From an uncultured Pelagibacteraceae bacterium (GTDB lineage: Bacteria > Pseudomonadota > Alphaproteobacteria > Pelagibacterales > Pelagibacteraceae), in contig CABYXQ010000006.1 in assembly GCA_902522915.1 (NCBI GenBank), forward strand, positions 1 through 41,239: a stretch of 41,239 bases of DNA, given 5' to 3'. The notes below the pieces were generated by a model. It did no database searches. It was not told the DNA's origin and worked only from the letters and a program-made list of their open reading frames with translations. Position numbers and translations under genes: made by a program. Positions 26,579 through 35,191 of this stretch are shown one piece after another. Position 1 is the first letter of the stretch, and each line of letters begins with the position of its first letter.

Positions 26579-27689
26579 TAGTTTAATTTATAAATTTTAT
26601 TATCAATGGTGGAAAAATATTGATAAATCTATTTTTATCTTAATAAGCTTACTATTTACTATTGGATTATTTTTTTCTTTAGTTTCAACATCTTTAATAG
26701 CGTCTGATAAATTGGATACAAATAGTTATTTCTTTTTTTTTAAACATTTGATTTATGTCTTAATCGGGATATCACTTATTTTTGTATTTTCCTCATTGAA
26801 TTCAGATCAATTATATAAATATTCAATTTTTCTTTTTTTTATTTCTTTAATTTCATTATTTTTAGTGCCAATCATTGGAGCTGAAGTTAAAGGTTCTAAA
26901 AGGTGGATAGACTTATTTTTTTTACCAAGATTTCAACCAATAGAAGTTTTAAAGCCATTTTTAATCGTAATTTTAGCAACTATTTTTTGCAGCAGAAGAT
27001 CAAATATTTTATTTAGGTATCTGACATCAATTATTTTAGTTTCTGTAATTTCTTTGCTTTTAATAATTCAACCAGATATTGGTCAAACATTATTAGTAGT
27101 ATTTTCTTGGGTAGTTCTTATCTTCACGTCAGGGATTAATATATATATTCTATTTGTAATATTTGTTTCTGGAGCGTTTTTGCTTACTTATCTTATTATT
27201 TATGTTCCTAAGTTTGATTACATCCAAGCACGTATTTTTTCTTTTTTTAATAGAGAAGTAGGGACTCATAATTTCCAATCTGATAAAGCAATAGAATCAA
27301 TTACTAGTGGAGGTTTTTTTGGAAAAGGTATTGGTGAAGGAGTTCTTAAAAATAGAGTTCCCGAAGCCCATACTGACTATATTATCTCAGTAATTTCTGA
27401 GGAGTTTGGTGTTGTTGCCATAATATTAATATTATTATTATTTTTAGTCTTAATTTATATGGTTTTTAAAAAAATAAGTTTTGAAACTAATGATAAAACT
27501 AAACTTATCTTAATTGGATCCATTAGCTTGATATTAATGCAGGCTACTATTCATATTGGGGTCAATATAAGATTATTCCCAACAACAGGAATGACATTAC
27601 CCTTTTTAAGTTATGGAGGTTCATCAATAGTAAGCACATCAATATTAGCTGGAATAATTTTAAATTTAACAAAAAGAAAAATAAATTAA
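26568..27689 (+). CDS. ftsW: septal peptidoglycan polymerase FtsW (SEDS)
   Basis: A 373-residue SEDS-family membrane glycosyltransferase that polymerises lipid II at the septum with FtsI. About ten transmembrane helices are visible. Conserved parts include KGSKRWIDLFFLPRFQPIEVLKP, QPDIGQTLL, the large periplasmic loop with SDKAIESITSGGFFGKGIGEG and HTDYIISVISEEFG, and NIRLFPTTGMTLPFLSYGGSS at the C-terminus. The start lies within the murD 3' end. murG follows after 3 bases. Confidence 0.96.
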   Translation: MQSDSLIYKFYYQWWKNIDKSIFILISLLFTIGLFFSLVSTSLIASDKLDTNSYFFFFKHLIYVLIGISLIFVFSSLNSDQLYKYSIFLFFISLISLFLVPIIGAEVKGSKRWIDLFFLPRFQPIEVLKPFLIVILATIFCSRRSNILFRYLTSIILVSVISLLLIIQPDIGQTLLVVFSWVVLIFTSGINIYILFVIFVSGAFLLTYLIIYVPKFDYIQARIFSFFNREVGTHNFQSDKAIESITSGGFFGKGIGEGVLKNRVPEAHTDYIISVISEEFGVVAIILILLLFLVLIYMVFKKISFETNDKTKLILIGSISLILMQATIHIGVNIRLFPTTGMTLPFLSYGGSSIVSTSILAGIILNLTKRKIN

Positions 27690-27692
27690 TAA

Positions 27693-28760
27693 ATGAAAAA
27701 AAAAATTTTAATTTCTACAGGGGGGTCCGGAGGACATGTCATTCCAGCTATTACGATTTATGATCATTTGAAATTTAATTATGAAATTTTAATATCAACT
27801 GATCTTAGAGGTTTTAGATATTTAAATAAAGAGAATTATAACTATATTATAGTTAATACACCTAAATTAAATAATTTATTTTTACTTCCTTTTAGTTTGC
27901 TTAAGGTGTTTTTTTTAACAATTAAATCTTTAATAATTTTGAAAAAAAAAAATATTTCAATTTTAATTTCTACTGGTGGTTACATGTCTCTACCACTATG
28001 TCTAGCAGCAAAAGTGTTAAGTATCAAAATTTATTTAGTTGAACCTAATATGGTTCTCGGTAGAGCAAATAAATTTTTTTTAAATTTTTCTGAAAAATTA
28101 ATATGTTATTCAAAAAATTTAATCAATTTACCAAATAATTTTGAAGAAAAACAAACTATTATAAAGCCATTAATTAGAAAAAAATATTATGAAATAAACA
28201 AATACCATAAAGATGATAATTTATTTTCAATTGTAATTATTGGTGGTAGTCAAGCAGCAAATATATTTGATACACTTATAAATGAAATACTTGCTAATAT
28301 TTCAAGAACACGATCGTTAAAAGTAATTCATCAAACTAATGAAAAAAATATCGATTTACTTAAGAATTTTTATAAAAAAAATAAAATTGAAAGTAAAGTT
28401 TTTACTTTTGATCAAAAACTAGATGAACTTTTAAAACAATCAGATTTATGTATTACTAGAGCCGGTGCCTCAAGTTTAGCAGAACTTTCTTTACTTAATA
28501 TTCCATTTATTGCAATACCACTTCCTAGTTCAAAAGATAATCATCAATATGAAAATGCAAAATATTATAGTGATAAAGATTGCTGTTGGATTATTGATCA
28601 AAAAAATTTTGATAAACAAAAATTTGAAGAATTATTGGTAAAAATATCTAATAAAAAAGATGATTATTTAACAAAAAAAAATAATTTAGAAAAATTAAAT
28701 TATCAAAATTCGTGGAATAATGTTAATCAAAAATTATTAGAAATTTTTAATGAAAATTAA
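27693..28760 (+). CDS. murG: lipid II synthase (GlcNAc transferase)
   Basis: A 355-residue GT-B glycosyltransferase that adds GlcNAc to lipid I on the inner membrane's cytoplasmic face. Visible: the first glycine loop STGGSGGHVIPA, second loop ISTGGYMSLPLCLAA, the third GGSQAANIF, and the UDP-GlcNAc site TRAGASSLAELSLLNIPFIAIPLPSSKDNHQ. Length is normal. The last 11 bases overlap murC. Confidence 0.96.
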   Translation: MKKKILISTGGSGGHVIPAITIYDHLKFNYEILISTDLRGFRYLNKENYNYIIVNTPKLNNLFLLPFSLLKVFFLTIKSLIILKKKNISILISTGGYMSLPLCLAAKVLSIKIYLVEPNMVLGRANKFFLNFSEKLICYSKNLINLPNNFEEKQTIIKPLIRKKYYEINKYHKDDNLFSIVIIGGSQAANIFDTLINEILANISRTRSLKVIHQTNEKNIDLLKNFYKKNKIESKVFTFDQKLDELLKQSDLCITRAGASSLAELSLLNIPFIAIPLPSSKDNHQYENAKYYSDKDCCWIIDQKNFDKQKFEELLVKISNKKDDYLTKKNNLEKLNYQNSWNNVNQKLLEIFNEN

Positions 28761-30144
28761 ATTAGCAAAATCAGAAATTATACATTTTGTGGGTATTGGT
28801 GGAATTGGTATGAGTGGTCTATCCTTAATAATGAAGGGCAAAGGTTTTAAAGTTCAGGGTAGTGACATTTCAAATAATAAAAATATAGAAAGGTTAAAAA
28901 AAGAAAAAATAAGAATTTATATAGGGCATAAAAAACAAAACGTAAATAAGGCAACTATTTTGGTAGTATCATCAGCAATTAAGAAAAATAATCCTGAGTT
29001 GATCGAAGCCAAAAAGAGGCAACTGCCTATATATAAGAGAGGAGAAATGTTAGCAAATATTGTCTCTTTAACAAAAAATATTGTAGTTGTTGGTTCACAC
29101 GGCAAAACAACCACAACATCATTAATAACCTCTATTTTTCAAGAAACTAAAATAGATCCAACAATAATTAATGGCGGTGTAATTAATTCAATTAATAATT
29201 CTGCAAAACTTGGTAAAAGTGATTGGTCTATTTTAGAAGCAGATGAGTCTGATGGCAGTTTTATTTTTATACCACCGACTTATTCAATAATAACAAATAT
29301 AGATAGAGAGCATATGGATTTTTATCATTCAATGAATGAATTAAATAAATACTTTATAAATTTTGTAAATAAGGTCCCATCTTTTGGAAAATCATTTATT
29401 TGTCTAGATGATAAAAATAATAAAAATTTAATTAAAAATATCAAGAATAAAAATTTTTATACATATGGCTTAGATTTAAAATCTAATTTTTGTATTAAAA
29501 ATATAAAACAATTTAAAGAATTTTCTGAATTTGATTTAAATATAAGATTACCAAATAAAAAAAATCAGTTAATTAAAAAATTTAAAATTCCATTATTAGG
29601 TAAACACAATATTAGAAATTCTGTTGCTGCAGTAGCTTTAGCGTTCACTGTTGGATTGCCTATTTTAAATATAAAAAGAGGGCTTAAAAATTTTAAAGGA
29701 GTTCAAAGAAGATTTAATAAAATTTTTACATTTAATAAGGTAGATTTTTTTGATGATTATGCTCACCATCCTACAGAAATTAAAGAAGTAATGGATGGTG
29801 TAAAAAATGTTTATAAAGGATATGAAAAAATATGTATTTTTCAACCTCATAGAATATCAAGATTAAAAGATTTAAAGAGAGAATTTAGTTATGCCTTCAA
29901 AGATGCTGACAAGGTAATTTTATTTCCAATTTATACAGCAGGAGAAAGAATTAATCTTGGATTTAGGTATATCGATTTTGCAAAACAAATTATTAAAAAT
30001 TCAAAAGTCCAATTATTTTTAGTAGACGATAAATTTCAATTAGCAAAATATATTAAAAATAACATTTATGGAAAAAAAATAGTTATCAGTATGGGTGCTG
30101 GCACTATTTCAAACTGGATGAGAGAATTACCTAAATTGTTTTAA
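28750..30144 (+). CDS. murC: UDP-MurNAc:L-alanine ligase
   Basis: A 464-residue cytoplasmic ligase adding L-alanine to UDP-MurNAc, first of the peptide stem steps. N-terminal UDP-binding FVGIGGIGMSGLS (13-25), ATP loop GSHGKTT (115-121), EADESDGSF, the NIDREHMDFY catalytic stretch, and the DDYAHHPTEI motif of the C-terminal domain are all present. Length and order match the family. It overlaps murG by 11 bases and murB by one. Confidence 0.97.
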   Translation: MKIKLAKSEIIHFVGIGGIGMSGLSLIMKGKGFKVQGSDISNNKNIERLKKEKIRIYIGHKKQNVNKATILVVSSAIKKNNPELIEAKKRQLPIYKRGEMLANIVSLTKNIVVVGSHGKTTTTSLITSIFQETKIDPTIINGGVINSINNSAKLGKSDWSILEADESDGSFIFIPPTYSIITNIDREHMDFYHSMNELNKYFINFVNKVPSFGKSFICLDDKNNKNLIKNIKNKNFYTYGLDLKSNFCIKNIKQFKEFSEFDLNIRLPNKKNQLIKKFKIPLLGKHNIRNSVAAVALAFTVGLPILNIKRGLKNFKGVQRRFNKIFTFNKVDFFDDYAHHPTEIKEVMDGVKNVYKGYEKICIFQPHRISRLKDLKREFSYAFKDADKVILFPIYTAGERINLGFRYIDFAKQIIKNSKVQLFLVDDKFQLAKYIKNNIYGKKIVISMGAGTISNWMRELPKLF

Positions 30145-31049
30145 TGAATATTAAATTAAAAGAATTGTTATCTGAATTTAGTAATAATTTAAAATTAGAT
30201 TACGATCTTAAAAAAAAAAATTGGTTTAATATTGGAGGCAAAACTAAGCTTTACTACAAAGCTGATAATCTTAAAGAGCTAATTAAATTTCTTAAAAAAA
30301 TTGAAAATAAAGAAAAGATTTTTATCTTAGGCGGTGGTTCAAATACATTAATTACTGATAAACAATTTGATGGCGTTGTAATTAAGCTTACAAATAATTT
30401 TAATAATATATCTATGTTATCTGAGGAAATTATTATAGCAGGTAGTGCTGTTACAGATAAATCATTATCTGAATTTGCAATGGAAAATAGCCTAGAGGGT
30501 TTTGAATTTTTATCTTGTATACCTGGTACAGTAGGAGGCGGTATTAAAATGAATGCAGGTTGCTTTGATAGAGAATTTAAAGATATTTTGATCTCGATAC
30601 AGGTATTAGATAAATCTGGACAAGTTTTAACAATACCAGCAAAAAATATTAACTTCAAATATAGAGACAGTGGGTTATCAGATGATCTTATTTTTTTAAG
30701 TGCATCTTTTAAAGGTTTGAAGAATGATAAAGATTTTATTAGAGCTAAAATGAAACTGCTTAAAGAAAAAAAAGAATTAGCTCAACCCACAAAGATAAAG
30801 ACAAGTGGGAGCACTTTTAAAAATCCAATAGAGCAATCAGATAAAAAAGTTTGGCAATTAATAAAGGAATCAGTACCACTTGAAAAATCTTTTGGAGATG
30901 CATCTATTTCTCAAAAACATTGTAATTTTTTTGTAAATAAAGGAAATGCTAAGTTTAAGGATATGAAAAAGTTAATAGAATTTGTATCAGAAAGTGTTTT
31001 TAAAAAAACAGGGGTTAAGTTAGAAACAGAAATAAAAATTTTGGAATAA
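30144..31049 (+). CDS. murB: UDP-N-acetylenolpyruvoylglucosamine reductase
   Basis: A 301-residue FAD flavoenzyme that reduces UDP-GlcNAc-enolpyruvate to UDP-MurNAc with NADPH. Visible: WFNIGGKTKLYYKA, FAD site LGGGSNTLI, IPGTVGGGIKMNAGCF, the catalytic region with YRDSGL, GSTFKNP containing the proton-donor serine, and the C-terminal glutamate in LETEIKIL. The form is the shorter type IIa-like protein. It sits between murC and ddl, as in other alphaproteobacteria. Confidence 0.96.
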   Translation: MNIKLKELLSEFSNNLKLDYDLKKKNWFNIGGKTKLYYKADNLKELIKFLKKIENKEKIFILGGGSNTLITDKQFDGVVIKLTNNFNNISMLSEEIIIAGSAVTDKSLSEFAMENSLEGFEFLSCIPGTVGGGIKMNAGCFDREFKDILISIQVLDKSGQVLTIPAKNINFKYRDSGLSDDLIFLSASFKGLKNDKDFIRAKMKLLKEKKELAQPTKIKTSGSTFKNPIEQSDKKVWQLIKESVPLEKSFGDASISQKHCNFFVNKGNAKFKDMKKLIEFVSESVFKKTGVKLETEIKILE

Positions 31050-31050
31050 A

Positions 31051-31965
31051 TTGAAAAAAAAAATACTTATACTCTCAGGTGGAATTTCAAAAGAAAGATT
31101 GATTAGTCTTGATACAGGATTGCAAGTTGCAAAGGAATTAAAAAAAAACGGATATAAAGTAAAAATTTCTGAGCCTAATAATAACTTAACCAAAAATATA
31201 AACAAATTTAAACCTTCAATTATTTTTAATGCATTACATGGTCAATTTGGGGAAGATGGTTATATTCAAACTATCTTAGAACAATATAATATACCATATA
31301 CTCATTCAGGTGTAATAGCTTCATCGATAGCAATGGATAAAGAAATTTCAAAGAAAATTTTTATAAAAAATAAAATTAATACTCCAAAATTTATTAAATA
31401 TTCTTTCAATGAAAAAAATTCAAACCTAATTAAATTAATAGATAAAAAATTAAAATTTCCAGTTGTGGTAAAACCAATTAACGAAGGTTCTAGTGTAAAT
31501 GTTTATATTTGTACGAAAAAAAATATTATAAAAATTTTAAAATTAGTAAAAAGTTATAAACAAATAATGATAGAGGAATTTATTGCAGGGAGAGAAATAC
31601 AAGTAGCAATTATGGGAAATAAAAAATTGGGTGCAATCGAGCTCAAGCCAAAAAGAAAATTTTACGATTATAAAGCAAAATATAATACTAATGCTAAGAC
31701 CCAACATATTATCCCTGTTGAATTATCAAATAATAAACTAAATGAAGTTATGAATATGGCTTTCAAAGCACATAAGCAAATAGGGTGTAGAGGGGTTACT
31801 AGATCGGATTTTAAATTTTATAAAAATAGATTTTTTCTATTAGAAATCAATACCCAGCCAGGCATGACAAAGCTATCTCTTGTACCCGAAATAGCAGCTT
31901 ACAAAGGTATAAGTTTTATAAATTTAATCGAATGGATTTTAAAAGATGCATCAACGAAAAGGTAA
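31051..31965 (+). CDS. ddl: D-alanine-D-alanine ligase
   Basis: A 304-residue ATP-grasp ligase making the D-Ala-D-Ala dipeptide used by the MurF part of the fusion. Visible: ILSGGISKERLISLDTG, NALHGQFGEDGYIQ, the EGSSVNVYI active-site serine loop, EEFIAGREIQVAI, and the metal-binding LEINTQPGMTKLS. Start is TTG one base after the murB stop; no ATG lies near the conserved N-terminus. The 3' end overlaps ftsQ by 20 bases. Confidence 0.95.
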   Translation: MKKKILILSGGISKERLISLDTGLQVAKELKKNGYKVKISEPNNNLTKNINKFKPSIIFNALHGQFGEDGYIQTILEQYNIPYTHSGVIASSIAMDKEISKKIFIKNKINTPKFIKYSFNEKNSNLIKLIDKKLKFPVVVKPINEGSSVNVYICTKKNIIKILKLVKSYKQIMIEEFIAGREIQVAIMGNKKLGAIELKPKRKFYDYKAKYNTNAKTQHIIPVELSNNKLNEVMNMAFKAHKQIGCRGVTRSDFKFYKNRFFLLEINTQPGMTKLSLVPEIAAYKGISFINLIEWILKDASTKR

Positions 31966-32617
31966 AAAAATTTTAATTTATTTTTTTTTATTAATCTTAG
32001 TTGGCTCAATAAATAATATTGATCTAAGCAGTATAAAATTTGAAGAAGTTAAATATATTAATATTGATGGTCTGGAAGAGAAAGAGAACTCTATTTTATT
32101 ACAAGAAATTCATAATTTAAATTTAGATAATATTTTTTTTGTAAATAAAGAAGATATACAAAATCAAATTGACTCGAATAGTTTAGTTGAAGAATATAGC
32201 ATATTCAAAAGATACCCAGATTCTCTAGATATTAAAATTGAAAAAACTGAATTCTTAGCAAGAACAAATAATAATGGAAAAATATATTTTATTGGTTCTA
32301 ATGGAAAACTCTCTAAAAATATTTTTTCCAATGTTCAATTACCTTTTATTTTTGGTAAGCCCAAAATAAAAGAATTTTTATATTTTAAAAAAATTATAGA
32401 CGAGTCTAAATTTTCTTATAATGAAATTAAAAATTTTTATTTTTTTTCATCTAAAAGATGGGATTTAGAACTTAAAAATAATATTATAATAAAATTATCA
32501 AGTAGTTATCCAAAAGATTCATTACAGCTAGCATTTGAATTTTTACAAAATAGTAATTTAACGGATATTAAAATTATTGATGCTAGAGTTAAAAATCAAA
32601 TTATTTTAAATGGCTGA
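31946..32617 (+). CDS. ftsQ: divisome protein FtsQ
   Basis: A 223-residue bitopic protein. A basic N-terminus (MHQRKGKK) and one membrane segment (ILIYFFLLILVGSI, about 9-22) lead to a periplasmic POTRA domain (FEEVKYINIDGLEEKENSILLQEI...) and a FtsQ beta domain with RYPDSLDIKIEKTEFLARTNNNGKIYFIGSNGKL. FtsQ links FtsL/FtsB to the ring. It is shorter than E. coli FtsQ, mainly at the cytoplasmic tail. Position between ddl and the ftsA-like gene supports the call. It overlaps that gene by 8 bases. Confidence 0.88.
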   Translation: MHQRKGKKILIYFFLLILVGSINNIDLSSIKFEEVKYINIDGLEEKENSILLQEIHNLNLDNIFFVNKEDIQNQIDSNSLVEEYSIFKRYPDSLDIKIEKTEFLARTNNNGKIYFIGSNGKLSKNIFSNVQLPFIFGKPKIKEFLYFKKIIDESKFSYNEIKNFYFFSSKRWDLELKNNIIIKLSSSYPKDSLQLAFEFLQNSNLTDIKIIDARVKNQIILNG

Positions 32618-33308
32618 AGAAATAGATTTTGAAACTTATTTAAGCATATCAAAAAATAAATTTGAAATTTTTTTATTTGATAATAAAAACTTAAAGAGTT
32701 TATATAAAAATGAGTTAAAATTAGAAAGTAGCATAATAGACTTAGAAAAACTTTCAAAGTTTCTTGATGATAATATATTTAAGATTGAAAAATTTGCTGG
32801 AAAATTTATAGAAAATATTTTTTTAATTATCGAAAATGATGAAAATTTTCAGGTAAACATCTGTATTAAAAAAAAAAATTACGATAAACTAATTAATAAA
32901 AAGACCTTAGAAAATACTTTGACTGAAGTAAAAGATTTATTTAAAGAAGCTTACCAAGATCAAATTATTATGCATATGATTGTAAATAATTATTTGATAA
33001 ATGGTAAAAATTACAATTCATACATAGATAATCTACAAAGCGATAATTTATGTTTAGAGGTAAACTTTTTGTGCATATCTAAGAATATGGCTATTAATTT
33101 AAACAAAATTCTAGAAAAATATCAGATAAAAATAAAACAATATTTAAATGCAAGATATATTAAAAATTTTACCAAAGTTGAAAATATCAAAATTCCAGAG
33201 ATGGCTTATATGTTGAAAAATGGATACAATAACAATGAGGTCATTTTAGTTCCAAAAAGTACAGAAAATAAAGGTTTTTTTGAAAAGTTTTTTCAACTAT
33301 TTAGTTAA
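32610..33308 (+). CDS. truncated FtsA-like (1A/1C SHS2) protein with C-terminal amphipathic helix
   Basis: A 232-residue protein in the place normally held by ftsA. Aligning by eye with E. coli FtsA, residues ~8-35 match the first strands of domain 1A, 44-85 match NDLESVVKCV...SSVYLALSG, and 95-186 match domain 1C through the NNYLINGKNY strand (FtsA IPQEYAIDYQEG), LCLEVNFLCISKNMAINLNKILEKYQIKIKQ (FtsA [31 protein letters not shown]) and LNARYIKNF. Then the family's DIGGGT phosphate loop, the rest of 1A and all of 2A/2B are absent. The last 12 residues, KGFFEKFFQLFS, resemble FtsA's membrane-targeting helix. I infer a nucleotide-free FtsA remnant. No symbol given, because function is unproven. 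Confidence 0.7.
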   Translation: MAEEIDFETYLSISKNKFEIFLFDNKNLKSLYKNELKLESSIIDLEKLSKFLDDNIFKIEKFAGKFIENIFLIIENDENFQVNICIKKKNYDKLINKKTLENTLTEVKDLFKEAYQDQIIMHMIVNNYLINGKNYNSYIDNLQSDNLCLEVNFLCISKNMAINLNKILEKYQIKIKQYLNARYIKNFTKVENIKIPEMAYMLKNGYNNNEVILVPKSTENKGFFEKFFQLFS

Positions 33309-33372
33309 AACTGTCTTTTCTAGTAACATTTGTTGTTTTTAATATCAGGTAAAAACAAAATAAAAGTTATTC

Positions 33373-34293
33373 GTGTCTTATTTAACGCAAAAAACAATCA
33401 AGAATAATGTCTTATTCAAAGGTGTTGCTCTTCACAGTGGAGTAAATGTTAACGTGTGCATTAAACCTGCAGAGCCTAACTTCGGTATAGTTTTTAAAAG
33501 AGTAGACTTAAAAAATAATAATTTAATATATCCAAATTTCATGAATGTGACGAACACTGCATTAAATACTACTATTGAAAATGAGTTTGGTATTAAAGTT
33601 TCAACAATAGAACATTTAATGGGAGCATTATTTGGATTAGGTATTGATAACGCGATAATCGAAATTGATAATGAAGAAGTTCCAATTCTGGATGGTTCAG
33701 CAAAAGAATTTATTGAAAAAATTATATTATCAGGAATTAAAGTAAGTGAAGCACCAATAAAAATTATCAAAATAAACAAAAAGATTGAATATTCAGATGG
33801 TAAAAGATCTATTTCAATTGAGCCATCGACTTTATCTCTCAATATTGATTTCGAAATTAAATATGAAAATGAAATAATAGGAAATCAAAGAAATAAAGTT
33901 AAGGTTTATGAGGATGATTTAACAGATGTTTATAATTCTAGGACTTTCTGTTTATTTCAAGATATAGAATATATTAAAAGCAAGGGATTAGCAAAGGGTG
34001 GCAGTTTAGAAAATGCTATTGTTGTTAAGAATAAAAAAATATTAAATCCTGAAGGATTAAGAAATAACAAAGAATTTGTTAATCATAAAATATTAGATTG
34101 CATTGGAGATTTATATACATCAGGATTTAGAATCGTCGCTAGCATTAAATGTTCTAGAGGCGGTCATTATCTAACAAATCAGTTATTAAGAAAAGTATTT
34201 AAAAATAAAGAGAATTTTTCAATTATAGAAATTAAAGAAAAGAACCTTCCTCATACATTGATAAATAGAGAATTATTAAGATCTATTGCTTAA
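33373..34293 (+). CDS. lpxC: UDP-3-O-acyl-N-acetylglucosamine deacetylase
   Basis: A 306-residue zinc hydrolase for the committed step of lipid A synthesis. Zinc ligands are His81, His238 and Asp242 (STIEHLMGALFGLG; NHKILDCIGDLY), with catalytic Glu80 and His265 (RGGHYLTNQ). The DGSAKEF and AKGGSLENAIVV motifs are also present. Start is GTG at 33373 after a 64-base gap, the longest in the cluster. lpxC directly after ftsZ is the usual order; here it follows the ftsA-like gene because ftsZ has moved. Confidence 0.97.
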   Translation: MSYLTQKTIKNNVLFKGVALHSGVNVNVCIKPAEPNFGIVFKRVDLKNNNLIYPNFMNVTNTALNTTIENEFGIKVSTIEHLMGALFGLGIDNAIIEIDNEEVPILDGSAKEFIEKIILSGIKVSEAPIKIIKINKKIEYSDGKRSISIEPSTLSLNIDFEIKYENEIIGNQRNKVKVYEDDLTDVYNSRTFCLFQDIEYIKSKGLAKGGSLENAIVVKNKKILNPEGLRNNKEFVNHKILDCIGDLYTSGFRIVASIKCSRGGHYLTNQLLRKVFKNKENFSIIEIKEKNLPHTLINRELLRSIA

Positions 34294-34306
34294 TAATAAA
34301 GATAAC

Positions 34307-34335
34307 TTTAAAACTTTACATTAAGTCAGTATAAA
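34307..34335 (+). promoter_or_regulatory. candidate promoter of bamD
   Basis: TTTAAA (34307-34312) and TATAAA (34330-34335) are separated by 17 bases in the 48-base gap between lpxC and bamD. The A of the bamD ATG is the seventh base after the -10, so transcription would begin at the start codon. No Shine-Dalgarno is present. Confidence 0.45.
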
Positions 34336-34341
34336 CTCTAT

Positions 34342-35190
34342 ATGAAATTTTTTAAGATTTTTTCTTTATTTATAATATTAACACTTTTTATTTCATGCTC
34401 TAAAGAAACAATAAAAAAATCTGTTATTAATGAAAAAGGTTTAAATGAACAAGTTTTAGAAGCTTATGAGGAAGGTATGAATTCATTAAAAGAAGGAGAT
34501 GTAATTTATGCAGCAAAAAAATTTAATGAAGCAGAGATTTTATTTCCACAATCTAAATGGGCTCCAAAATCTGCATTAATGGCAGCTTATTCTTACTATT
34601 CACAAGATTATTATGATGACGCAATAGCAGAATTAGAAAGATTTGTGAGAGTATATCCACTTTATAAAAACTTAGATTATGCATATTATTTGATGGGAGT
34701 TTCTTATTATGAGCAAATTATAGATGAAAAAAAAGATTTAGAAGCAATCATAGATGCAAAAAATACATTTAAATTTTTGATAAAAAACTATCCAAATACA
34801 GAATATGCATTAGATGCAGAATTTAAAATAGATCTTATAAATGATACTCTTGCATCTAAAGAAATGTATATTGGTAGATATTATTTTAAAAAAAAAAAAT
34901 GGATACCGGCAATCAATAGATTTAGGACAGTCATAGACGATTATGAAACTACAATCTATACCGAAGAAGCATTACATAGGTTGGTAGAAGTTTACTATAC
35001 TATAGGTCTAATTGAAGAGGCAGAAAAATATGCTAAACTTTTAGGCTACAACTATCAATCTTCAAAATGGTATGAAAAATCATATGGTGTTTTTAATAAA
35101 ATGTATGAAAAAAATAAAAAAAATAGAATTAAAAAAGATAAGAAAAAAAACAACTCTATTTTAAAAAAATTTAAATCTCTTTTTGATTGA
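34342..35190 (+). CDS. bamD: outer-membrane assembly lipoprotein BamD
   Basis: A 282-residue lipoprotein of the BAM complex, which inserts beta-barrel proteins in the outer membrane. A signal peptide ends in the lipobox LFISC (Cys19). TPR-type repeats follow: YEEGMNSLKEGDVIYAAKKFNEAEILFPQSKWAPKSALMAAYSYY, then YDDAIAELERFVRVYPLYKNLDYAYYLMGVSYYEQI, and a third around RYYFKKKKWIPAINRFRTVIDDYETT. The C-terminus is very lysine/asparagine-rich. It follows lpxC, as in many alphaproteobacteria, and ends one base before ligA. Confidence 0.93.
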   Translation: MKFFKIFSLFIILTLFISCSKETIKKSVINEKGLNEQVLEAYEEGMNSLKEGDVIYAAKKFNEAEILFPQSKWAPKSALMAAYSYYSQDYYDDAIAELERFVRVYPLYKNLDYAYYLMGVSYYEQIIDEKKDLEAIIDAKNTFKFLIKNYPNTEYALDAEFKIDLINDTLASKEMYIGRYYFKKKKWIPAINRFRTVIDDYETTIYTEEALHRLVEVYYTIGLIEEAEKYAKLLGYNYQSSKWYEKSYGVFNKMYEKNKKNRIKKDKKKNNSILKKFKSLFD

Positions 35191-35191
35191 G

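Noticed and set aside
33309..33372. Promoter for lpxC in the 64-base gap
   Set aside because: TTGTTG at 33330 has no -10 at proper spacing, and TAATAT at 33340 has no -35; nothing met the standard.
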